Positions 48,366 to 57,700 of a stretch of DNA of 64,000 nucleotides are shown piece by piece (positions within the stretch are counted from its first letter, which is position 1; each line of letters starts with the position of its first letter). The stretch comes from Cytophagaceae bacterium (GTDB lineage: Bacteria > Bacteroidota > Bacteroidia > Cytophagales > Cytophagaceae), in NCBI GenBank assembly GCA_025454925.1, contig JALONM010000006.1, positions 1-64,000 of the forward strand, written 5' to 3'. A program made the translations under genes and the position numbers. Under the pieces are notes generated by a model. It did not search any database. It saw only the letters and a list, made by a program, of their open reading frames with translations, and was not told the origin of the DNA.

Positions 48366-48391
48366 AAGGTCCCCTTGGTGGGACTTTTTTT
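48366..48391 (+). terminator. Terminator after rny
   Basis: An 8-bp stem with one G-U pair (48366-48373 with 48380-48387, core GTCCC/GGGAC) and a 6-base loop runs into a T-tract. It starts 26 bases after the stop. Confidence 0.85.
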
Positions 48392-48574
48392 ATTCCCGCT
48401 GAAGGGTTCCTAGGACCCTCTGTTGATGTCTAAGTTTGCAATGAAACGACGATGGTGGAGCCTTAATTAGATAAGATGAGTGGATCTGCCGGCAGGCATT
48501 CGAGCATCGTTCTGATAAAGCCTTTATGAGCAAGAACAAAGATTATCTGTAAGGATTGTGTTAATGAAAGGCTA

Positions 48575-48614
48575 AAAATGCCAACAGCCATCCGAAGATA
48601 GCTGTTGGCGTTTT
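48575..48614 (-). terminator. Terminator for the beta-barrel gene, probably bidirectional
   Basis: A 14-bp stem with one G-U pair (AAAATGCCAACAGC at 48575-48588 with GCTGTTGGCGTTTT at 48601-48614) encloses a 12-base loop. It lies about 40 bases past the stop of the minus-strand gene, with A/T runs on both sides. Confidence 0.8.
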
Positions 48615-48653
48615 AGAAAGAAACGAAAATGGGAAATGGAATATGAATTGAGC

Positions 48654-49436
48654 TTAAAATCTTCTCTTTTTTCCGTAGGATTTACCTCTGAATTTATTTG
48701 AAGGGGCCAATATATTTTCTCTTCCAAGAATTTTGATGGTAAAGCCAATCATAAGGGCGCCGGTTATGTTTCGGGCAGCGCGATCACCTTGTCCGTTGAT
48801 CTCCTGAAGATCAAAACCTTCGTAGGTAGCATTTTTGTTTTCTGTATCTGTAATCGCATAGTCCAATTTAAATCCGGTGTTGATTTCACTGCGTTTCGAG
48901 ATGCTGATGTCAAAGCCTAAGCCTCCTGTTGCATCCAATACTAACTTTTTGTAATAATCATTTCCAGAAGGCGTAACTGGTAAGTCGAAGAAAACATCGG
49001 GAATATATACCACCATTCCGCCATCGTATTTAAGTAAATACGATAACTGTGGACCTAGGAAATAATTGAATCGGATTTTTTTTGCTATGGGATGAGAGAA
49101 TTTCACCAATACAGGAAACTTCAAATAGTCAAACCGTTTTTTGCCCACGTGTTCATAAGGAGTGCCGTAAAGAGTATAGGTAGATCGTATGATTTGATTC
49201 TGGGAAGAATAGATGCATCCTGTGCGAATACCAATTCGGTCGGAAAAATCATAACCTAACAAAAGCCCCGCACCACCTGAGAATGTAATTCTGTTTCTTA
49301 ATACTGAACTACTGCGGATATTATCGGAAGAGTTGGAGGAAATTTGAGGAAAACCAGTAATACCAACTGAAAACTGAGCCATGGACGAAATGACCACGGC
49401 GAAAATAGACGCCAATACTATGAATCGTGCTTGCAT
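48654..49436 (-). CDS. Outer membrane beta-barrel protein
   Basis: The 260-residue protein has a signal peptide (MQARFIVLASIFAVVISSMAQ) and alternating beta strands typical of the small PorT-like/OMP_b-brl barrels of Bacteroidetes (GGAGLLLGYDFSDRIGIRTGCIYSSQ, YLKFPVLVKF, FNYFLGPQLSYLL, ATGGLGFDISISKRSEINTGFKLDYAI). The tail is unusually basic (FRGKSYGKKRRF) and not a classical C-terminal aromatic strand. ATG 49436 fits the signal peptide; the frame runs to 49463. A -7 box lies just upstream. Confidence 0.78.
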   Translation of the reverse strand: MQARFIVLASIFAVVISSMAQFSVGITGFPQISSNSSDNIRSSSVLRNRITFSGGAGLLLGYDFSDRIGIRTGCIYSSQNQIIRSTYTLYGTPYEHVGKKRFDYLKFPVLVKFSHPIAKKIRFNYFLGPQLSYLLKYDGGMVVYIPDVFFDLPVTPSGNDYYKKLVLDATGGLGFDISISKRSEINTGFKLDYAITDTENKNATYEGFDLQEINGQGDRAARNITGALMIGFTIKILGRENILAPSNKFRGKSYGKKRRF

Positions 49437-49452
49437 GTCATAAATGTTTGCG

Positions 49453-49460
49453 CAAATATA
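49453..49460 (-). promoter_or_regulatory. Candidate -7 box for the beta-barrel gene
   Basis: The minus strand reads TATATTTG, a TAnnTTTG match, only 17 bases before the ATG at 49436. This predicts a very short leader and supports that start over 49463, which would overlap the box. Confidence 0.5.
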
Positions 49461-49701
49461 CATAAATTATAAATATTTATTAAAATACTTCTAAATTATT
49501 TCATATATATTTGCTTTCAATAGTACATTTAAGAGTGTTTTAATGCACTCTGAAACCTGCATCCAATGCGGTTGTAGCAGGTGATCCCTTGTACCCTGTG
49601 GCCTAGACAAGGTATTTCCTTAGCTCCGAATTTTAGGTAACTTCAAGGTTTTTACAGGAAAAAAATATAAATAGAAAGTATATCCAAAATACATTACAGG
49701 A

Positions 49702-51705
49702 GTGGAAGATCAGAAACGTACGATAGCATTAATAGAGGATGATCCATGGTTAGAGCCTTATCATCAGGATATTTCAGATAGAATTACCCGGTATGAAAAA
49801 GCGCTGAACATCATCACCATTCACAGCGACTCACTACTGAATTTTGCAAGCGCCCATAAATGGTATGGTTTGCACTTCCATGCCGAGCATCAGGGCTGGT
49901 ACCTGCGCGAATGGGCTCCTGGCGCGAATGCCATTTATCTGTTAGGAGATTTTAATCAATGGAATCCGGAAAGTCACCCCATGCAGCGAAAGTCAAACGG
50001 CGATTGGGAAATTTTTCTGAATTACCATCAGTACAAAGATACTTTCACCCATGGAAGCAATTATAAAATTCGCGTTGTTTCCGATATGGGCACCATGGAT
50101 CGCATTCCTGCTTATGCCAACCGCGTGTATCAGCAAGCACACAACAATGATTTTACTGCTCAGGTTTGGAACGCAGCTCCCTACACATGGAAGCATGAGA
50201 ACCCAGCTCCCCCCGAGTCACTGCTGATTTATGAAGCCCATGTGGGCATCGCTCAGGAAACCGAAGGGGTCGGAAGCTATAAAGAATTTACTGAGCGTAT
50301 TCTCCCTAGGATCAAAGAAGCCGGCTATACGATTATTCAGCTCATGGCTGTAATGGAACATCCGTACTATGGCTCATTTGGGTATCATGTTTCCAATTTC
50401 TTTGCTCCTTCTTTCCGCTTTGGAACTCCCGAAGAACTTAAAGAACTCATTGATACTGCGCATGGCATGGGTATAAGTGTAATCATGGATATCGTGCACA
50501 GCCATGCCGTTAAAAATACCGCCGAAGGTTTAAACTTGCTCGATGGAACCGATCATTTATACTTCCATAGCGGAAGCCGAGGCAACCATGAGCACTGGGA
50601 TAGTAAATTGTTCGACTATGGAAAATGGGAAGTGAAACGTTTTCTATTGTCCAACGTCCGGTATTGGTTGGAAGAATTCCACTTCGACGGCTATCGTTTT
50701 GATGGTGTTACTTCAATGCTTTATTACCATCACGGATTTACCACCTTCGACCACTACGACAAATATTTTAAAGGGGATGTAGATTGGGATGCGGTTATAT
50801 ACTTGCAATTGGCGAATAAGCTTATTCATGATTTTCGGGCAGAAGCAATTTCTATTGCAGAAGATGTAAGTGGAATGCCCGGACTAACCAGAACTCAGGA
50901 AGAAGGTGGGGTGGGATTTGACTACCGACTTGGAATGGGTATTCCGGATTATTGGATTAAACTATTGAAAGAGAAATCCGACGAAGATTGGGATATCCAT
51001 GAAATGTGGCACATCCTCACCAATCGCCGTTACAAAGAAAAAACCATCGGTTACGCCGAAAGTCATGACCAGGCACTCGTAGGCGATAAGACGCTTGCAT
51101 TCTGGCTGATGGATAAAGAAATGTATTTCCACATGATGATCGGCGATGAAAATTTTATCATCGACCGTGGAATTGCATTGCATAAAATGCTTCGATTCTT
51201 CACACTTACCTTAGGTGGAGAAGGATACCTGAATTTTATAGGCAATGAATTCGGACATCCTGAGTGGCTTGATTTTCCAAGGGAAGGAAATGGTTGGAGC
51301 TATAAATACGCTCGCCGCCAATGGTCGCTAGTTGACGACAGCAGACTGAAATATCAATTCCTGAGTAATTTTGATAAAGCCATGTTGAACTTTGTAAAAG
51401 ATCAACATATCTTAAAAGCTTTGCCCGCTCAGCAATTGAATATGGACGATACCAACAAAGTCATTATTTTCGAGCGCAACAACCTCATCTTTGTATTCAA
51501 TTTTAGTGTTTCCAATTCTATATTTGGATATAAATTCAGGGTGCCTAAACCAGGTACCTACCGTATCGTTTTGAATTCCGATGACAAGAATTTTGGTGGC
51601 TTCGGCAGAGTTGACAATTCCGTAGATCATTTTACCGATGAATTCAGGTACTTGAGTATTTATCTGACGAATAGAACAGTACTGGTGCTTCGGCACGTGG
51701 AGTAA
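49702..51705 (+). CDS. 1,4-alpha-glucan branching enzyme, eukaryote-like (GH13_8 type)
   Basis: The 667-residue enzyme adds alpha-1,6 branches to glycogen. The N-terminal CBM48 domain (GLHFHAEHQGWYLREWAPGANAIYLLGDFNQWNP) precedes a GH13 catalytic barrel with MDIVHSHA, DGYRFDGVTSMLYYHHG (nucleophile Asp334), IAEDVSGMPG (acid/base Glu387) and AESHDQALVG (Asp456). FRFDGVTSMLYxHHG-like sequence and the DPWLEPY lead are typical of eukaryotic-type branching enzymes rather than E. coli GlgB. The start is GTG 49702: no in-frame ATG precedes the conserved lead. No other glycogen genes are nearby. Confidence 0.93.
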   Translation: MEDQKRTIALIEDDPWLEPYHQDISDRITRYEKALNIITIHSDSLLNFASAHKWYGLHFHAEHQGWYLREWAPGANAIYLLGDFNQWNPESHPMQRKSNGDWEIFLNYHQYKDTFTHGSNYKIRVVSDMGTMDRIPAYANRVYQQAHNNDFTAQVWNAAPYTWKHENPAPPESLLIYEAHVGIAQETEGVGSYKEFTERILPRIKEAGYTIIQLMAVMEHPYYGSFGYHVSNFFAPSFRFGTPEELKELIDTAHGMGISVIMDIVHSHAVKNTAEGLNLLDGTDHLYFHSGSRGNHEHWDSKLFDYGKWEVKRFLLSNVRYWLEEFHFDGYRFDGVTSMLYYHHGFTTFDHYDKYFKGDVDWDAVIYLQLANKLIHDFRAEAISIAEDVSGMPGLTRTQEEGGVGFDYRLGMGIPDYWIKLLKEKSDEDWDIHEMWHILTNRRYKEKTIGYAESHDQALVGDKTLAFWLMDKEMYFHMMIGDENFIIDRGIALHKMLRFFTLTLGGEGYLNFIGNEFGHPEWLDFPREGNGWSYKYARRQWSLVDDSRLKYQFLSNFDKAMLNFVKDQHILKALPAQQLNMDDTNKVIIFERNNLIFVFNFSVSNSIFGYKFRVPKPGTYRIVLNSDDKNFGGFGRVDNSVDHFTDEFRYLSIYLTNRTVLVLRHVE

Positions 51706-51752
51706 GGTAAAAAACAGAACGTAAGTAAAAATAAGAATAACATTTTTGGGGT

Positions 51753-52541
51753 ATGCGCTTGCCTTTGGTTCTTTTATTTTTGATAGGTGTCTTACAGGCA
51801 CAACCGGCGAAAGTAAAATCGGCTACCTACACAGATTATTCCGCATTGGGAAATCCGGGGCACTCCTATACCTTGGAGTATTTATCCAATGGATTTCTTT
51901 CTGCCTGGAAGGAATTTGATATTGAAGGAAACCTAGAATCGGTGCGCCGATATGTACAACATAAGAACAGAAAAGTCCTTGCCGATACCCTCTACAATGA
52001 CAAAGGCGAAGTGTCCGATTTCTGGGAGTATCAATACAATTCCAAAGGCGATTTAATCTGGCAAAAACGAACCTACCCGGAGGAGAAAACTTTTTTTGTA
52101 GATTCGTATTTGCTCAGTTACGATAGCCTTGGACGATTGGTAAAAAGTCTTCAGTTTAATAAAGATTCGGTATTGGAATGGGAGTTTCAAAGCCGCTACA
52201 ACGCCGCAGGTAAAAAGGTTTTTGCGCTTTCAAAATTTCAAGGAGAAAATAGGGAAGAATATCATTATGATTATAAAGATTCCTTATTGGTAAAAGAATC
52301 TTTTTTTTCATACGATCAGGAGACGAAACGAAAGGAATTATTTATTGTTCGGCATTATTACTACAACGAGAAGGGATTGAAAGTAAAAATGGAAACTCAG
52401 CAAAACGGCCTTAACAAAAAAACAACGAGTTCTCTTGAATATTTTTACGATGAGTCTGGTAGGTTGGTGAAACAAATCCATTACCACGATGGAAAGCTGA
52501 AAACAACTACTAAAGTTTCTTATACCTTTTACGATAAATAG
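51753..52541 (+). CDS. Secreted RHS/YD-repeat-like protein
   Basis: The 262-residue protein has a signal peptide (MRLPLVLLFLIGVLQAQ) and a series of beta hairpins with YD-type repeat spacing: YNDKGEVSDFWEYQYNSKGDLIWQKR, YDSLGRLVKSLQF, YNAAGKKVFALS, YDESGRLVKQIHYHDGKL. Such repeats form sheets in RHS proteins, but no toxin or core domain is present and the protein is short. It resembles a surface or periplasmic binding protein. The gene is 47 bases after the branching enzyme on the same strand, with no clear functional link. Confidence 0.65.
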   Translation: MRLPLVLLFLIGVLQAQPAKVKSATYTDYSALGNPGHSYTLEYLSNGFLSAWKEFDIEGNLESVRRYVQHKNRKVLADTLYNDKGEVSDFWEYQYNSKGDLIWQKRTYPEEKTFFVDSYLLSYDSLGRLVKSLQFNKDSVLEWEFQSRYNAAGKKVFALSKFQGENREEYHYDYKDSLLVKESFFSYDQETKRKELFIVRHYYYNEKGLKVKMETQQNGLNKKTTSSLEYFYDESGRLVKQIHYHDGKLKTTTKVSYTFYDK

Positions 52542-52552
52542 TTCGGTGTTTT

Positions 52553-52680
52553 AAATCGGCATTTTACCTAAGACGAGAAGTATTCGATAAAAAAGATTTT
52601 TGGTTTAGAGAATCAGGGACTTTAAAAAAACTTCTTACCCGATTTTTTCTGAAGCCCTTGATTATAATAGTCGGTTTTTA
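52553..52680 (+). repeat. Very weak trace (D) of the GCGAAGC/GGAGAAA repeat
   Basis: CGGCATTTTACC...AAG near 52553 and TTTTTTCTGAAGCCCTTGAT near 52644 resemble parts of the copy at 10711 and its downstream flank (TTTCTTCTGAAGCCTTTGAT). The middle does not align well by eye. Confidence 0.25.
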
Positions 52681-52697
52681 AATTTAAATCAGAAGTA

Positions 52698-52817
52698 TGG
52701 GCGTGTCCCGTCGTGGCGCCTTTAGCGCCACTATAGGCCGGGCCTTCGCTGCAAGTCCTCGTGGTGGCGCTTTCAGCGCCAACGCCACTGCGGGCTTTTC
52801 GCTCTGTCCCTCACGCA
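52698..52817 (+). repeat. Hairpin-rich interspersed repeat, forward copy
   Basis: The element runs from TGGGCGTGTCCC to GTCCCTCACGCA, with GGCCGGGC...TTCGCTGCAAGTCC between and a TTTTCGCTCTGTCCC module near the end. Two internal hairpins fill the variable parts: GTGGCGC/GCGCCAC near 52713 and GGCGCT/AGCGCC near 52766. GCGTG near the left end and CACGC at the right end are complementary, giving short terminal inverted repeats. A reverse-oriented copy is at 59628-59760. Confidence 0.85.
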
Positions 52818-53136
52818 GCAATCTTTCTCCATAAAAAATCTATGAAGAAAAGCCATGCAAGCAAAACTCCTAACATACATGCTACTGCACTGAATAATGC
52901 GTATATTCATAATAGCGATGGTAGATACCCAATCCGTAACGACTGTTTCGATTTTGAGCTTACGGTTTGATGCATTCTAACTTTTTTTAATAAATATCGT
53001 TACTATAAAGTAGTTAGAGTATTTTTTAGTGTATCCGATGGCGATGCACTAGCCTTTCTCCGGCGATAATGGCTGCCCGGAAGTTCGGGCGAATGGGATA
53101 AATGAATCGGAAACTCCACACTCAAATGGAATAACA

Positions 53137-54765
53137 ATGGAACCTGAAATTTTAAAAAACAAAGAATCCTTAGAGCAGTTGTGTCAGCAACTTACTTCGC
53201 GATATGAACAAGTGAAGATGGGAGGCGGTGCGAAGAAAATTGCCGAACAACATGAAAAAGGAAAATGGACTGCTCGAGAGCGTATAGCCTATTTGTTGGA
53301 TAAGGATACAGAAACCATTGAGATTGGTGCATTGGCGGCTGAGGGTATGTATGAAGAATTCGGAGGTTGTCCTTCCGCAGGAGTGGTAGTGGTGATAGGT
53401 AAAGTGGAAGGAAGACTTTGTGTGGTGGTTGCCAACGACGCCACCGTAAAAGCTGGTGCCTGGTTTCCGATGACGGCTAAAAAGAATCTTCGTGCCCAAG
53501 AGATTGCTATGGAAAACAAGATACCCATCATTTACCTGGTGGATAGCGCAGGAGTCTTTTTGCCCTTGCAACAAGACGTATTTCCGGATAAAGAACATTT
53601 CGGCCGCATCTTCAGAAATAATTCGGTGATGTCGTCTATGGGTATAGTGCAGATTGCAGCCATCATGGGCAGTTGTGTGGCAGGTGGAGCCTATTTGCCC
53701 ATTCTTTCCGACGAAGCCTTGATCGTTGATAAAACAGGAAGCGTTTTTTTAGCAGGCTCTTACCTTGTAAAATCAGCCATAGGAGAAGATATTGATAATG
53801 AATCCTTGGGCGGCGCTACCACACACTGCGAAATTAGCGGAGTAACCGACCATAAATGTGAAAACGACCAGGTATGCCTCGATAAAATACGGAGTATGAT
53901 ATCGAAAATGGGACACTCGCCCCTGGCCGGCTTTGATCGTGCTGATCCTAAACTCCCCGCCAAAGATCCTCAGGAAATATTGAGCTTGCTTCCGGCAGAT
54001 CGATCTAAACCCTACGACATGATGGAGCTATTGGAGCGTATCATCGACGCAGGATCATTTGATGAATACAAAGCCTTGTATGGAAAATCGATGATTTGTG
54101 GTTTGGCTCGCATCGATGGCTGGGCCGTAGGCATAGTAGCCAATCAGCGCAAAATAGTAAAAACCAAAACCAATGAAATGCAGATGGGGGGCGTCATATA
54201 TTCCGATGCCGCAGATAAAGCAGCACGCTTTATCATGAATTGCAATCAGAAAAAAATACCTTTACTGTTTTTACATGACGTTACGGGATTTATGGTTGGC
54301 TCCCGGTCCGAAATGGGAGGCATTATCAAAGACGGAGCAAAAATGGTAAATGCCATGTCCAACTCGGTAGTCCCTAAATTCACCATCCTCGTTGGTAATT
54401 CCTTCGGTGCCGGCAATTATGCCATGTGTGGCAAAGCCTACGACCCGCGTTTGATTTTCGCATGGCCTACGGCTCAGATGGCCGTTATGGGAGGAGCTGC
54501 TGCCGCTAAAACACTCTTGCAAATAAAGGTGGCTTCCCTCAAAGCCAAAGGCAAGGAAATTACTCCAGAAGAAGAATCTCAATTACTCAACGAAATAAAA
54601 GGCCAGTACGAAGAGCAACTCTCTCCTTATTACGCCGCGGCCCGCTTATGGACAGATGGTATCATTCATCCACTGCAGACTCGCACTCTTATTTCCATGG
54701 GCATTGAGATGGCTAATCAAAACGCCAAGATTCCAGACTTTAACGTAGGTGTAATTCAAACCTAA
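53137..54765 (+). CDS. Acyl-CoA carboxylase, carboxyltransferase (beta) subunit
   Basis: The 542-residue protein has the crotonase-type carboxyltransferase fold of propionyl- or methylcrotonyl-CoA carboxylase beta chains: an N-terminal GKWTARERIAYLLD motif, SAGVFLPLQQDVFPDKEHFGRIF, MGSCVAGGAYLPILSDE, and a second half with DVTGFMVGSRSE and SFGAGNYAMCGKAYDPRLIFAWPTAQMAVMGG. It moves carboxyl from biotin to an acyl-CoA. The SAGVFLPLQ pattern and the length of about 540 favour the methylcrotonyl- or geranyl-CoA group over acetyl-CoA, but the substrate is not certain. The biotin-carrying alpha subunit is not in the window. Confidence 0.9.
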   Translation: MEPEILKNKESLEQLCQQLTSRYEQVKMGGGAKKIAEQHEKGKWTARERIAYLLDKDTETIEIGALAAEGMYEEFGGCPSAGVVVVIGKVEGRLCVVVANDATVKAGAWFPMTAKKNLRAQEIAMENKIPIIYLVDSAGVFLPLQQDVFPDKEHFGRIFRNNSVMSSMGIVQIAAIMGSCVAGGAYLPILSDEALIVDKTGSVFLAGSYLVKSAIGEDIDNESLGGATTHCEISGVTDHKCENDQVCLDKIRSMISKMGHSPLAGFDRADPKLPAKDPQEILSLLPADRSKPYDMMELLERIIDAGSFDEYKALYGKSMICGLARIDGWAVGIVANQRKIVKTKTNEMQMGGVIYSDAADKAARFIMNCNQKKIPLLFLHDVTGFMVGSRSEMGGIIKDGAKMVNAMSNSVVPKFTILVGNSFGAGNYAMCGKAYDPRLIFAWPTAQMAVMGGAAAAKTLLQIKVASLKAKGKEITPEEESQLLNEIKGQYEEQLSPYYAAARLWTDGIIHPLQTRTLISMGIEMANQNAKIPDFNVGVIQT

Positions 54766-54770
54766 GGTTT

Positions 54771-57700
54771 CTACTCTAACACCAAGGGAAAATCATGTCC
54801 TCGTGAAAACGTATACGGGTATTGAATCTTATTGCTGTGTTCACGGTTTAATTCCGGTACCTGATCATCGAGGTATGATTTGATTTCAAACAGAGTGATC
54901 TTGCCATCGTCGGGAGCTCCGTCTGCCGCTCCCTCCAAGGCTTTCAGGAGTACATACGTAAATATTCCATGTTTCAGAGTAGCCACTTCTTTTGCATTTT
55001 GTTCACTTCCTGCAGAAGCAAGAATGTGAATGCCGGCACTCCTGGAAAGTTGAGCCATCGCTTTTTCCTCCATGCCTCCGCGCATCGCCAATAGTTCCAC
55101 CGATCCTCCCGATTGACAAGCATCCATGATTATGATTTGCTTCAACGCTTTTATTTTTTGTAGGCGGTTTTGGATTTCACTGGCCTCCACAGCGCTGCTG
55201 GAGAGGGCTCCAGCTTCATACAAACGAGTACATTCATGTGGGATAAAATAAAATTTTCCATCGTTCATACTACCATGTCCGGCATAGTATAAAACAAACA
55301 CATCGTGCGAAGCAATAGATTTAGAAAGTTTATCCAAAGTGTCTAAGATATTCTTTTTGCTGGCTTCAGCATCAAACAAGCTGTGCACACGAATTTCCTT
55401 GTATAGGTTTTTACCTTTTGCAGCAAATGTTTGCACAAAATCTTCGGCATCTTTTCGCGCATAGTTTAATTCCATGTTGGCGTTTTTGTATTTATTAATA
55501 CCTATAGCAAGCACATGGCACACAGCGGCATTGGGTGCGTAAGGGGCCAGGTATTGCGCACTTGATGGCGGCGATTCAATTCGGAGACGGTTAATGCCTA
55601 CCGCTTCGAAAGTATTCATGCCTCCTACCAGATCAACCGTGTCTACATAAATCTTTGAATTGTTTTTCCCTTCCGGAAATTGAAGTCGAGCCGGTTTGAT
55701 TTCAATATTTTTGCCATTATGCATGAGTCGTAATTCTGCTACACCACCCCCCAGGTCGGTCATGCGCACATGCAGGCTGGCTTGTTTTCCATTGGCCAAA
55801 GGTTGCAGTGCCACTTTCAGCAGAGGAGGAGGAGCCTGGTTTAAGCGGGAATCAATGCTTACCTGGGAGCCGGATTCTGTATTGCCTCTTAATTTGAAAA
55901 TGGAACTAAAAAGATCAGGTCGGTAAAACTCATTAAAAAATTGCTCGGGTTTAAATACTTCCAATCCGCGCACAAAATGAATGGAATTGCGAGCTCCATT
56001 GGTGGCATTAAAATAGCCTTCTTTGGTTTTTACCATCCAATCGCGCTCATTCAAATGAATGTGCTCATAAAACTCACTGCCCTTATCCAGGTTCCAACAT
56101 TTTATAATCCCATCAATGCTGTACGATAAAAGTGATTTTCCGTCACTGGTGATTTGCAAGGAAGTAATCTGTGTTTGATGGCCTTCCAGGGTTTTTAACA
56201 CCTTGGCACTGCCAATATCCCAGATTCGAATAATGCGGTCGTCGCCCGCGGTAATAATTCTTTTTCCATCCGGCATAATCAGCGCGGCATGCAGGGGTTC
56301 GTTGGTTTTAAATTTCTGGAGCATAATGCCTGTGGTAATATCCCACAACCTTGCCGATCCATCCCACGAAGCACTCAGCATCTTGTATTTATCGTTTCCA
56401 AAGCTAACGGAGGAAACCATATCACTGTGTCCGATAAAACTTCGCACCAGTTTCCGAGAATCAGGTTCGTATAACTCCAAAGTTTTATTGAGTCTTCCAA
56501 CAACCAGGTACAATCCATCCGGACTAAAACTTAGTGAGTAAGGAGCTCCACCATCCAGATCGAGCAAGGATTCTTTGGTGCCTGTTTGTATATTCCAAAC
56601 GCTTACCTGGCTTTCCCAACCACCTAGGGCCACTTGCTCTCCGGAAGGATGTATGCTCATGCACAGAATAGGATGCCGGCTGTGATGAATGCTGCGCAGC
56701 GACTGTCCGCTGTTCAAGTCCCATACCATGGCATCGCCCGCTATATCGCCGGTTATCAGTAGTTTTCCATTTTTACTATGTTCCAGACTTAAAACGGCTT
56801 TGGAATGTCCATCTAAAATTTTATCGGCACTTCCTTTTTCCAGGTTCCACCAAACCGCTTTTTTCCCAATTTTGCCACTGGCCACATGCACATTGTCGGG
56901 CGCCAGCGAAATTACAGTTTTTAGCTTGGTATACTGGGCTATGTGAGAAGACCAATACGAATCCGGATCGTAGTCCAAGCCCCCTTTGTCGGCCTTTTGC
57001 AGCAAGCCTTCCAGCGTTCCTGCAATTTTACGTTCAGCAATGTTCCATACCAGCGTCGTATTTTTGTCGCAAGCCATGTACAACTGTTTTCCCTCTTTGT
57101 CTATCACCATTTCGTTAATGGTGCCATGCTTGCCTATATACACTGAGTCTAATCGCTTTTGTGAAGAAACTTGCAGCACCGAAAGCAGAGTGTCTGCCAT
57201 GCAATACAAAAGCTGATTGTCCGGTGAAAAAACGATGCCACCAATGTCATCGCCTTCCATGGCGAAGGTAGCCATGAGTCTTCCCGTCTCCAGTTCATAT
57301 ACTTCCGGTGCTCCATTTTGCGAAAACTTGGCCAGCAATTTACTATCCTGACTAAAATTGATAACGGTGCCGCAACCGCCACAGGAGCCTCTGGCAGGTG
57401 TAAAGGTATGCACCAAACTCCAATCTGAAACCCGGAATACTCGAACTGTTTTATTGTCTTCACCCAGTGCCATCCATTTTCCATCCGGACTTATTTCTAC
57501 CTGCACCCCCATGCCTCTGCCTTGATCTGCATTCACAGCAATTTTGAGTACGCGCTTGGTGGAAGACATTGAAAAAATTTCAAGGCTGTCGCTGTATCCC
57601 GCCACTACCAGCGATTTTCCATCGGGGGTAAAGGCAACATCGGTGATGTATTTGTCAAATTCAGGACTTGTAAACAGCAGTTTGCCACTCATGATGTCCC

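Larger units (their letters stand above)
48340..48653. other. Spacer between rny and the beta-barrel gene
   Basis: The spacer contains terminators at both ends and a CTGCCGGCAG palindrome near 48488. No gene was recognised. Confidence 0.5.
52542..53136. other. Repeat-bearing spacer before the carboxylase gene
   Basis: The spacer holds a hairpin-rich repeat (52698-52817), a weak trace of the second repeat family (52553-52680), and a GCCCG/CGGGC hairpin at about 53075-53090. A frame at 52761-52970 overlaps the repeat and reads as low-quality translation, so it is not called. Confidence 0.5.

Noticed and set aside
52698-52817. CRISPR array
   Set aside because: The repeat occurs singly in two distant places in opposite orientation, with no regular spacers and no cas genes.
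52761-52970. 69-codon frame in the spacer before the carboxylase gene
   Set aside because: It overlaps the hairpin-rich repeat and has no recognisable product.
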